Origin: Argopecten irradians
Lineage: Eukaryota; Mollusca; Bivalvia; Pectinida; Pectinidae
DNA: 64,000 nt
NCBI RefSeq assembly: GCF_041381155.1
Contig: NC_091134.1
Coordinates: 75,007,051 to 75,071,050, forward strand
Direction of reading: 5' to 3'
The position numbers were made by a program, and so were the translations under genes. Below, piece by piece: positions 57,001 to 64,000 of this stretch (positions are counted from its first letter, which is position 1; each line of letters starts with the position of its first letter). The notes below the pieces were generated by a model, which saw only the letters and a program-made list of their open reading frames with translations, did no database searches and had not been told where the DNA came from.

Positions 57001-58902
57001 AAAGACAAAATTTTGGACGAAGATTCTAAAGTGAATCTCTTAGAGTATGTGTCTAACTTTAAGCAAAGGTTGACAAGGGCATGTGAACTGGCAAAAGAAA
57101 ATTTGGCCGTTACTCAAACCAAAATGAAAACATGGTATGATAAAGATGCCCGTGCAAGAAGTTTTGATCCAGGTGACAAAATTTTGGCTCTATTACCAAT
57201 ACCGGGTCAGCCTTTGCAAGCTAGATATTTTGGACCTTATGTTGTTGAGAAAAAGGTCGATGATGTTAACTACATTGTACAAACTCCAGGGAGGCGCAAG
57301 AAAACTCAATTATGTCATGTTAATATGCTTAAGAAATATGTAGATAGAGAAGAGAGCAAGACCTCTCAACCTATTGCTACTTTGGCCTCTGTACCATCAC
57401 AAAGTGAAAGTACAGCTGATATTTGTAAATTAGACTTAGATGGTGGTGTACAAGATGTAGGTTTAGACTGTGGTGTTAAGTTACGGAATTCAGATGTGCT
57501 CGCGAACTTGGACAAGAAACTGTGTCATCTATCAGAAAAGGAACGCAATGAACTGAAAGATTTGATACTTGAGTTTAATCATTTGTTTCCGGATACACCA
57601 GGCAAAACAGATGCTATCTATCATGACGTGGATGTAGGCGATGCGCCACCTGTCAAGCAACATCCTTACCGTGTCAATCCTTTGAAAGAAGAACACTTAA
57701 AGAAAGAAATTCAATACATGTTGGACAATGATATTATTGAACCAAGCAAAAGTGAATGGAGCTCTCCATGTGTTCTGGTACCAAAGCCAGATAAGACATA
57801 CCGGTTCTGTACTGACTTCAGAAAAGTAAACTCTGTCAGTAAAACAGACTCTTATCCAATTCCAAGGATTGACTCATGTATTGACAAAGTTGGCAAAGCC
57901 AAGTACGTAAGCAAGTTTGACCTGTTGAAAGGATATTGGCAGGTGCCATTAACAGAAAGAGCTAAAGAAGTGTCGGCATTTGTAACCTCGCAAGGTTTGT
58001 ACCAGTACAAAGTTATGCCATTTGGTATGAAGAATGCCCCGGCAACATTTCAACGTCTTCTTAACAGCGTGATATCAGACCTGGAAGGCTGCGATGGATA
58101 CATTGATGACGTCATCAACTACCACGACACGTGGGAAGACCATCTACGCGGGATTCGTGAATTCTTCGAAAGACTCACTACCATGAAATTGACTGTAAAC
58201 TTATTGAAATGTGAATTTTGTCATGCAACTGTTGAATTTTTAGGCCATGTTGTAGGACAGGGGCAGGTTAAACCTGTTCAGGCCAAAGTAGAATCAATTA
58301 TAGATTTTCCATCTCCTGGAAGCAAGAGAGAGCTGATAAGATTTCTTGGTATGGCTGGATACTACAGAAAATTTTGTCAAAATTTCTCTGTTATAGCAGC
58401 TCCACTTACTGCTTTGTTAAAGAAAAATGTCAAATTTGTTTGGTCAGACGAATGTAAGTCTGCATTTGAGAAATTGAAAGCCATACTATCAAACTCACCA
58501 GTTCTGACTGCTCCAGATTTTAATAAACAGTTTAAACTGTTTGTTGACGCCAGCGATGTAGGTGTTGGTGCTGTTTTGATGCAAGAAGGTACTGAACAAA
58601 TTGACCATCCAATTTGTTATTTCTCGAAAAAGTTTGACAAACACCAGAGAAATTATTCCACCATTGAGAAAGAATGTTTAGCATTGATTTTGGCCTTAAA
58701 CCAATTTGATGTGTATCTATGCACTACAGTTGTGCCTGTGTTGGTCTTCACCGACCACAACCCTTTGACATTCATTGGGAAAATGAAAAACAAAAATCAA
58801 AGAATTCTCAGGTGGAGTTTGACTTTGCAAGAGTACAATCTTGACATCAAACATATCAAAGGGAAAGACAATATTCTAGCAGATGCTTTATCAAGGATTT
58901 AA
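54028..58902 (+). CDS. Gag-Pol polyprotein, order Gag-PR-IN-RT-RH (1,624 aa)
   Basis: One uninterrupted ORF from ATG 54,028. Residues ~75-168: highly charged helix of MKMKQIE/REKEIE repeats. ~262-352: capsid segment PEAYRQKFRNSRKRDEQTHV...LLIEEFKRCV...ADDYAL with a SCAN-like pattern. 416-429: CCHC knuckle. 507: protease DTGA in LRDTGASHSLIL. ~764-805: integrase HHCC (MAGHLGVTK, CRSCHTCQ). Integrase core D836, D895, E931 (35 residues between the last two). ~1,046-1,076: GPY/F domain (ARYFGPYVV). ~1,212-1,400: RT with FCTDFRKVN, SKFDLLKGYWQ and YIDD at 1,358-1,361. From ~1,490: RNase H (FVDASD with D1507; DNILADALSRI at the end). The domains are gypsy-type but IN precedes RT, as in Gmr1-like elements. 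Cleavage into mature proteins is presumed. Confidence 0.95.
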   Translation: MTTMQVEQFVKAPSLEVLLQVGKKDLLLLGKHLGLTIKTNLRKAEIRNVIIRYFVDNGKFDSSALDSIEETVTSEIQIRQMELEHEMKMKQIENEMKMKQIEKEMREREIEKELREKEIDKERELREKEMERKLKEKEIERDQMLELEKQKIQAETELRIKELELASQDGSSNPTFRGLHGNRGFDVSRNIRLVPPFQEKEVDKYFLHFEKIADSMKWPEDKLTMLLQSVLIGKARDIYSSLSVDDISNYQVVKKAILKAYELVPEAYRQKFRNSRKRDEQTHVEFAREKEQLFNRWCDSKEIDEDFGKLRQLLLIEEFKRCVHSNIKTHLDERKVETLSEAATMADDYALTHKGSFVKNSSQDKNSTTGTSKFGQPRNPTFSGPSNDKPKLGDKTKSDSKTDHRAGVGSPSGPVCNYCKKVGHTMSECYSLQRKEQRRKQSVPSVLAMSKPSQKLSDIVEDSKVSVKIKSSESDSVLEKYSPFISEGFVSLTSDITNLKPVKILRDTGASHSLILDGVVPLSEETSCGSSVLLQGVELGFVNVPLHCVYLKSDLVTGPVTIGVRPELPIEGVSLILGNDLAGEKVRVDPLVSSIPDKTDDAETIQQEFPGIFPSCAVTRSMSKKVSDVAVVEDHYSPGLGDTFLAHDIEDVGSKCDLLSNPVDFDSDRVVPNKGTSLSDMMSKSSLSREELIVEQEKDPEISLLCNRALSEEEAEKVPVCYFRQSGGLMRKWRPPDVSPEEDWKVVNQIVVPPRYRQDILSLSHDVPMAGHLGVTKTYNRILDYFFWPKLKRDVADFCRSCHTCQVVGKPNQKIPVAPLHPIPAFEEPFSRVIIDCVGPLPKTKSGNEYLLTIMCASTRFPEAIPLRNIKAPNIVKALVKFFTLVGLPKAVQSDQGSNFMSGIFQQVMYQLQIKQYKSSAYHPESQGALERFHQTLKNMMRSYCFENKRDWDEGIHMLLFGVRESVQESLGFSPFELVFGHTVRGPLKILKDKILDEDSKVNLLEYVSNFKQRLTRACELAKENLAVTQTKMKTWYDKDARARSFDPGDKILALLPIPGQPLQARYFGPYVVEKKVDDVNYIVQTPGRRKKTQLCHVNMLKKYVDREESKTSQPIATLASVPSQSESTADICKLDLDGGVQDVGLDCGVKLRNSDVLANLDKKLCHLSEKERNELKDLILEFNHLFPDTPGKTDAIYHDVDVGDAPPVKQHPYRVNPLKEEHLKKEIQYMLDNDIIEPSKSEWSSPCVLVPKPDKTYRFCTDFRKVNSVSKTDSYPIPRIDSCIDKVGKAKYVSKFDLLKGYWQVPLTERAKEVSAFVTSQGLYQYKVMPFGMKNAPATFQRLLNSVISDLEGCDGYIDDVINYHDTWEDHLRGIREFFERLTTMKLTVNLLKCEFCHATVEFLGHVVGQGQVKPVQAKVESIIDFPSPGSKRELIRFLGMAGYYRKFCQNFSVIAAPLTALLKKNVKFVWSDECKSAFEKLKAILSNSPVLTAPDFNKQFKLFVDASDVGVGAVLMQEGTEQIDHPICYFSKKFDKHQRNYSTIEKECLALILALNQFDVYLCTTVVPVLVFTDHNPLTFIGKMKNKNQRILRWSLTLQEYNLDIKHIKGKDNILADALSRI

Positions 58903-58956
58903 ATATGACTTAATATTTGAAAAAAGTTTCCTTTTCAAGAAAACTTTCTTTTCTTT

Positions 58957-58967
58957 AAGGAGGGGTG
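58957..58967 (+). promoter_or_regulatory. Polypurine tract of the Gmr1-like element
   Basis: AAGGAGGGGTG directly before the 3' LTR (TGTTATG at 58,968). Confidence 0.85.
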
Positions 58968-59674
58968 TGTTATGTATGACACTAAATACATGTAGTTATG
59001 AGATAAGGGAGATAACTCCTATAGCTTTTTTTATCAATACATCCTATGAAGGTCATATCATTGATTTAGGTTATAGAACTTTCTAGAATATAATCATGTA
59101 TAAACAAATATGTTTGTAAACATGTTGATTTTAAGTAGAGATCTAGAATGATCTATTTCCAGAAAGTGATGTGTGTTTACTTGTTTACTGTTTTTAGTTA
59201 GATATTTCTAGAAGTAGAAGGTTCTCCAATATTCTTGAATTAGGGTTTAGCTATATATACTCCAGCTGTCCAAGGCTAATCAGAACTGTAATGAGACCTG
59301 TAATAAGACATATCAAGAATTGTACAGCGCCATATAAGATTCTATTGGGAGAGCTATTGTGACTTTATCTGTGGATTATTACAACACTTTGTGTGGATTT
59401 TTTCATATTGCCTGGAACTTTACAAATCATCGGTGGACATTCAATTTCCTTGTGGATTTGTGATTATTGTTAATTTGAAACCTGGAAGGATCAAGGATTA
59501 TACCAGGACATTCGCATACAGATAAGTAACACTTTAAATCATCGTACTAGTCTTGTACCACCACCAATTACTTTAGATATTGTAAACCATCTCTGTATAA
59601 TATTGTATATATAATTAAATTGTGTTTTGAATTTAGCTGCTGGTTTCTCCTTTCTGTTATTCGTTCATGTAACA
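58968..59674 (+). repeat. 3' LTR of the Gmr1-like element
   Basis: 707 bp, practically identical to 53,195-53,900, followed by the TSD ATAT. Confidence 0.95.
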
Positions 59675-59678
59675 ATAT

Positions 59679-60214
59679 CTTTAAGATTTCTATGTATCTT
59701 AAAAACCGTATTACTGAATAAGTATTATAACCCTTACCAGTAACACCACAATGGTTAATACTGTTAGTATTAACGAAGGGGAGATATTTTACTGAATATT
59801 AAGCTCTTTAGAAAAATGTCTCAAGACAGCGAATATTCCGTATCCAGTATCTACAATAATATGTGCCCTTATCAAATTTATATGTGATATTATTGATTTG
59901 AACTTTGAATATAAATAATGTCGGTATGTCCATATAGAAAGTGGTGTCACAAACAGTTGCTAGGTACAAAGTGTATATTAACTATAACCTTTTTATAGTA
60001 ACTATATCTAATGATGCATATACTTTTTGGTACTGAATGTTTTTATAACACATCGTGACAAAAAATAGCACATACCTTACTTCGTTTACAAAGGCTGCTA
60101 GTTCAAATCTGAACAATAGCCGAATGTTCTGTCAAGGCCTCCGAATACTATGAATTACTAAATACTTAATATGGTCATATAATTATTGTCATCTTTCTTT
60201 GTTATATATATATA
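59679..60214. other. Non-coding stretch
   Basis: AT-rich; no ORF or repeat that I can name. Confidence 0.45.
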
Positions 60215-60600
60215 ACCAAAATACGTGGTCACACATAACCCGCTGTCATCAAACTATCATTGAAACGGCAAAGGACATAATTCCAATCTTGCGTTTAAGC
60301 CAAAATATGCAACAACTTGTCAAAAACTTTGAAACTCTCCAAAGTAGGCGACAGCCGCCAAATTTGAGAAGGATACTTACAAGTGCACGATTAAATGATT
60401 CAGAGGGATGCACCTATTCGTTGACGAAATGTGGAGACACACGCGATGGGACTTGCAATAACATCTACGAACGGACCAATATATCTTAAAGACTGGGAAA
60501 AAAGTACCGCCTAATAATAATTTAACCTTATCTACGTGATTGTATTTCTGAGTGAGAGAATGCGAGTTCAATAGCAGCAAATCCCACTCAGTGCACACCT
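60215..60600 (+). pseudogene. Penelope-like (GIY-YIG type) protein fragment
   Basis: ORF to 60,489 has RRQPPNLRRILTSARLND followed by a Cys-rich TKCGDTRDGTCNNIYERTN. This pattern (PPNL-x-R/K-x-L-x-x-x-A, then C-G-x-x-x-x-G-T-C) is typical of the region between RT and GIY-YIG endonuclease in Penelope-like elements. Downstream pieces in other frames (LKTGKK, CISE) fit a decayed continuation. A hammerhead-like motif, known from Penelope-like terminal repeats, lies 400 bp further on. Family assignment is tentative. Confidence 0.4.
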
Positions 60601-60875
60601 TGACACATGTGGTAAAGGCTATTTTTTCTATTTTACATGATGGGAGATGATAGCGTTACAAACAGACTCTACAAAGAAAATATGTTTGTAAAATTATTTA
60701 AACCATTATTAAATGGTAATGAATATGTTCATTATAGATTAGTAATAATAACATTTTAATGATAAGATACCTGTACCTATACTTAAGAACAATAACGTTA
60801 CCTACCCTGCGGGTATTGTCTATTATGACTGCAACATTTACTATGACGTCACCTTGTATCTAAGCTAAAGTAAAA

Positions 60876-60927
60876 CAATCGCCTGAAGATGGCCTGAAAG
60901 GCCTGAAAACGTTAGCGGAAAGGATTG
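60876..60927 (+). ncRNA. Hammerhead-ribozyme-like core (degenerate)
   Basis: CTGAAGA (60,883-60,889) fits the hammerhead core CUGANGA. It is followed by a perfect 5-bp stem GGCCT/AGGCC (60,891-60,895 with 60,899-60,903; GAA loop) and GAAA (60,905-60,908). CAATC (60,876) and GATTG (60,923) could close an outer stem. Stem III and the cleavage triplet are not convincing and a T-T mismatch sits at the base of stem II, so activity is doubtful. Confidence 0.35.
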
Positions 60928-62616
60928 CCGTGTTAATATATATGTTATATTATATTTGGAAACAAATTGAAATGAACATCGTCGAAGACAGATAACACGG
61001 TGTCAATATTTGAACAGGTTACTATCCACCAAATCCTATCTGGGGTGCGTGTGTTGGTTGTGATAATCAGTATGAATCACGGGTCAGCCCAGGACCAGCC
61101 CAGTTTGACTTTAAACACAGGTGAGAGAAGACGTATCAAGGTGGGTAGTCACGATGTATATCTCCTTTCAGAAATAGCATTGGAAATAGATGATATCCCT
61201 TGTTTCCTGGTGAATAACAATTATTTTTCATCAAGTAGGGTAGAAACTTGATATTTTTTTATTCGCACATGCGAAAAATATCAAACTTTCCGCCCCACTT
61301 GATGCAATATATATACATTTTCAAAAACAAGAAATGTTGTATTTATTTTATTTTTACGTCTCTATTCTAGGTTTAATCTATGTCAACTGATTCATTTTAA
61401 TGAACCGCATTCTCCAGATTATTACTAATTTAGTTCTATACATGGGGCACAGATTTCGAGGGAAAATAACATCAGATAATCTAATGCAACATATGTATGC
61501 CCCAACAATTAAAACTGAAACATTAATACGAAAGATGCACGTAATATCAAATTTTTGTTTTGAAGTTAAAAATATCCCTGCCAATATTTCACTGTACATA
61601 TTGCGTTCCGATTGGTCATTATTGAGTGAAAATATCACAAATGATAAACCTCATATTGTGTGCTATTATAAACAATAGATTTTTTTCTGGGCAAAGGTAA
61701 AAGGTGAAAGGCGAAAATAGTTTTTTATTGTTTGAATATGACCCTGTGATGTAATTGCATGTATAATATAGGCCAATTACGTTTCTCAGATAAAAAAAAG
61801 CTTATTGCATAACTTATGGCCTAAAATCAGATTTATTACATACCTTATGGCATAAAGTTACAATACCAAGCAAATGTAACATTCCCATTGTAAAGTTATA
61901 TTCACCATGAATGTTCATTTCGTTGTTTTACCGTGTGATGTTGTGAGGTCAACTGCTGCACGGTGATTAGGGCGACGCTAGAAAACATAACACGACCCAA
62001 TTTATAATTTAACATTTATTTTATCTATTGGAAATTCTCTATTTTATCTATTGGAAATTCTCCACAGTGTAATAATAGATGTAGTATTAACGGTAAACTA
62101 ACACATTTTAGACTTCAAAACTATCAAACTCTTTTTATAGTTACATTCAAAATTATCAAATGCCATTTTTTAGTATAGGTATGTACTTTTACACAAGTCA
62201 CTTTGACATATTTTCTCTAGTTTTGACCTATTTTCTGAATTGAAATTAAAAAAAGTGACATACAAACTATACTTTTTATACAGAAACTATTAAAAAGTAA
62301 TATTCTTGTGGGAAATTAAAGAGTGGAAACTTCATTTTTTCATACTTGAATTTTGACCTCTGATATTGATGTGAGCCCAGAAAAAATATGACGTTTTGAC
62401 TAGCTCTTAATAAACACCAGACCTAGACTAGAGTTATCTTCCTGCAAAATAGTTTTCTTATTGTAAGTAACTGTTAAATGGCTCAAATTGATATCCCCTT
62501 CTATCTTTTTTTTCATGACCAATCTTACCAACTCTAATCTGATAAAAGTATAATAAAAGTAAAATGTAAATGAAACTATGAACTACGGTGCCCTATTTTC
62601 TTTTCATATTTTTAGG
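60928..62616. other. Upstream region of the PLAC8-like gene; no supported gene
   Basis: AT-rich. Has a small palindrome around TCGCACATGCGA (61,262-61,273, extended by TTGATATTTTT arms) and a 21-bp tandem duplication (ATTTTATCTATTGGAAATTCT) at about 62,019-62,061. TTTTTAG at 62,609-62,615 is a splice acceptor next to the PLAC8 ATG, so a non-coding first exon probably lies somewhere here. ORFs at 61,000 and 61,400 are unconvincing. Confidence 0.4.
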
Positions 62617-63507
62617 ATGGCAGTACAGCAGGTCATCACGGCACAGCCAACTGCCAAGCTTCTTGGTACAGTTCACGGTCATCGTGACTGGTCGTCTGGC
62701 ATTTGTGGATGCTTTAACGACTGTGGATCATGTAAGATTTCTTTGTCTACCAAAACCGATAATGTCAAAAAAAAGAAAACATTCTAAATAGAACACAGCC
62801 ATTGACGAACAATTAAAAACGAATACAAATGTATATAAAGCGAATATAACCTATCAATGTAAACGGAAATATACAAATATGATAACAAGAACTAATTGAG
62901 GTATGTGTTTGTATTTATCCATTTGCAATGTGTCTGAACCAATATGCTTGTTTTGTCCAGGTTTGATGACCTGTTTGTGCCTGCCGTGTATGGAGTGTAG
63001 GAATGCCTCACGACTTGGAGAGTTCTGCTGTCTACCATACTGTTGTCCGGGGGCCAACATTGCCATGAGAGCGAGGCTAAGGACCCTGGGAGGCATACAG
63101 GTAAATCAATTCAAATAGAGCCAAATAGTGTGATAACTGTACACCGAACCTGCAATATCATTCGAATTTTTCTTTTTCTATTCGTAATACCGCGGTTGCG
63201 TTAGGTTTATTAGAATAATTACACAAATTTTCTAAGCATTACGTAATGACGGTAAATTTCCGAGTCATTCACGAGCTTCATAAACATTTATTCCTTAATT
63301 ACATCTTGACATATAAATTGAAGTCAATGTCATTACTTGAGTGACTACAGCAGACTACCGCAATATAAAAAAATGGCAATTTAGATTTCTTAAAGATTTG
63401 TCCGTCCTTTCTAGGGGAGTATTTGTAAGGATGCATGTGCCCTGGTCTGTTGTCCTATGTGTGCTGTGTGTCAAATGTCACGGGAACTGGATAATATGGG
63501 CTTGTAG
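62617..63507 (+). CDS. PLAC8: PLAC8-family cysteine-rich protein, three coding exons (115 aa)
   Basis: Coding exons 62,617-62,731, 62,961-63,100 and 63,415-63,507; introns start GTAAGA and GTAAAT and end TTGTCCAG and TTTCTAG. The exon phases join exactly (phase 1, then 0) and give 115 codons, the usual PLAC8 length. Exon 1: MAVQQVITAQ, then RDWSSGICGCFNDCGS. Exon 2: the Cys-rich CLCLPCMECRNASRLGEFCC and a CCPG motif, then AMRARLRTLGGIQ. Exon 3: GSICKDACALVCCPMCAVCQ and MSRELDNMGL. This is the full PLAC8 domain with its Cys clusters. PLAC8 proteins are small, often membrane-associated, with poorly defined roles in growth and immunity. An acceptor (TTTTTAG) directly before the ATG suggests an upstream non-coding exon. 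No lesion seen. Confidence 0.9.
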
Positions 63508-63638
63508 ACAGTCATTACAGCACAGACCTGAACCTCCACCCTAGGATGTCAGATGTGCCACAGGAACTGGATAATATGGGCTTGTAGACAGTCATTACAG
63601 CAAATACATTCACCTTCATCCTATCAGATGTGCCATGC
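63483..63638. repeat. 80-bp tandem duplication covering the end of the PLAC8 last exon
   Basis: GGAACTGGATAATATGGGCT begins at 63,483 (last codons and stop of PLAC8) and again at 63,563; similarity runs through ...TCAGATGTGCCA in both. The first ~45 bases are identical; the remainder has several differences. Confidence 0.8.
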
Positions 63639-64000
63639 TGTTCCCTCAGTGCTTGGGAAAACTCTATGTGTTATTACCTGTACAATTTTTTTTAATTTGT
63701 TCTTATTAATGCTTCACCATAAACAGTACTGATTTATTGGGTTAAGAGTGCTGGTGCTCTGACACGCTCTGCTCTCTCAAACATGCCAATGTATAACAAA
63801 TGTAACAGTCTGTGCGGAATTCACCATAAGCAAATCTGAATTATTGAGTTAAAAAATGCTCTGATACGCTCTGTTCTATCAAATGTTCTGTGCTGAATTC
63901 AAGACATGTAAGCAGATATTTATTTTGCTTTTTAAAAAGTTTGATATTTTGACTATATTTAAAGTTCTGTGATATTAATTTCCAATGCGTAATGTATTCT
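63639..64000. other. 3' flank of the PLAC8 gene; no gene
   Basis: Holds two imperfect copies (~63,752-63,790 and 63,857-63,884) of a segment with GCTCTGA(C/T)ACGCTCTG and TCAAA. No ORF. Confidence 0.4.

Larger units (their letters stand above)
53195..59674 (+). mobile_element. Intact Gmr1-like LTR retrotransposon (gypsy domains, integrase before RT)
   Basis: 6,480 bp flanked by the 4-bp TSD ATAT (53,191-53,194; 59,675-59,678). LTRs of 706 and 707 bp (TGTTATG...GTAACA) differ at two positions by eye. A tRNA-Pro primer-binding site, a single 1,624-codon ORF and a polypurine tract are all present and in place. No envelope gene. All hallmarks of a recently inserted and possibly active copy. Confidence 0.95.

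Noticed and set aside
53195-59674. Idea that the IN-before-RT order is an assembly join of two elements
   Set aside because: A single ORF covers all domains, the LTRs match, and the TSD, PBS and PPT are in place; one coherent element explains everything.
61000-61678. ORFs of 83-92 codons on both strands
   Set aside because: Low-complexity composition, overlapping on opposite strands and lacking domain patterns.

Overview
This is a eukaryotic, AT-rich, transposon-dense window. I infer a lophotrochozoan, most likely a bivalve mollusc. The reasons are the mix of element types (CR1-type LINE with a PHD-finger ORF1, Ty3/gypsy elements, L1-like LINEs, a Penelope-like remnant, a Crypton-type recombinase, a Mutator-like/YqaJ gene), short spliceosomal introns with GT...AG ends, and one ordinary animal gene. 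The species assignment is inference. No rRNA, tRNA or CRISPR array was seen.

Layout. 1-1.6 kb: 5' end of a minus-strand LTR element (LTR fragment, primer-binding site, broken gag). 4.0-5.55 kb: decayed DUF3504/Crypton-type tyrosine recombinase with one intron, just downstream of three TGACGTCA palindromes spaced exactly 21 bp. 6.2-14.6 kb: a long CR1-like LINE with an SGNH-hydrolase-like ORF, a PHD/coiled-coil ORF1 and an endonuclease-reverse transcriptase ORF2. ORF2 is interrupted by a short non-autonomous LTR element (9,367-12,076) whose only ORF is a zinc-knuckle/coiled-coil protein. 18.3-27.4 kb: a decayed Ty3/gypsy element carrying two later insertions: a 5.0-kb internally deleted LTR element with almost identical LTRs (20,039-25,050, TSD GTAG) and a 5'-truncated LINE tail (25,512-26,057, 10-bp TSD).

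27.7-31 kb: LTR fragments and a second, broken SGNH ORF. 32.0-35.7 kb (minus): a decayed multi-exon Mutator-like transposase/YqaJ nuclease gene. 38.7-40.1 kb: a palindromic element split by a LINE tail with a 13-bp TSD. 42.2-44.3 kb (+) and 47.5-49.9 kb (-): two decayed L1-like LINEs of one family. Between them lies the second copy of a ~540-bp terminal-inverted-repeat element (first copy at 28.35 kb), itself split by a 500-bp MITE. 51.5-52.9 kb: a polypyrimidine satellite with a 148-bp period.

53.2-59.7 kb is the highlight: an intact, very young LTR retrotransposon with one 1,624-codon ORF. Its domain order is gag (with a SCAN-like capsid segment), zinc knuckle, protease, INTEGRASE, reverse transcriptase, RNase H. 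This is the copia-like order built from gypsy-type domains that is known from Gmr1-like elements. It primes with a perfect tRNA-Pro site.

60.2-60.9 kb: Penelope-like remnant plus a hammerhead-like core. 62.6-63.5 kb: the only intact host gene I can support, a three-exon PLAC8-family gene (115 aa) that has to be read across two introns. The strongest candidate for something undescribed, beyond the Gmr1-like element, is a pair of hairpins in the CR1-like LINE. They keep the same 22-nt loop but have completely different, perfectly complementary stems.
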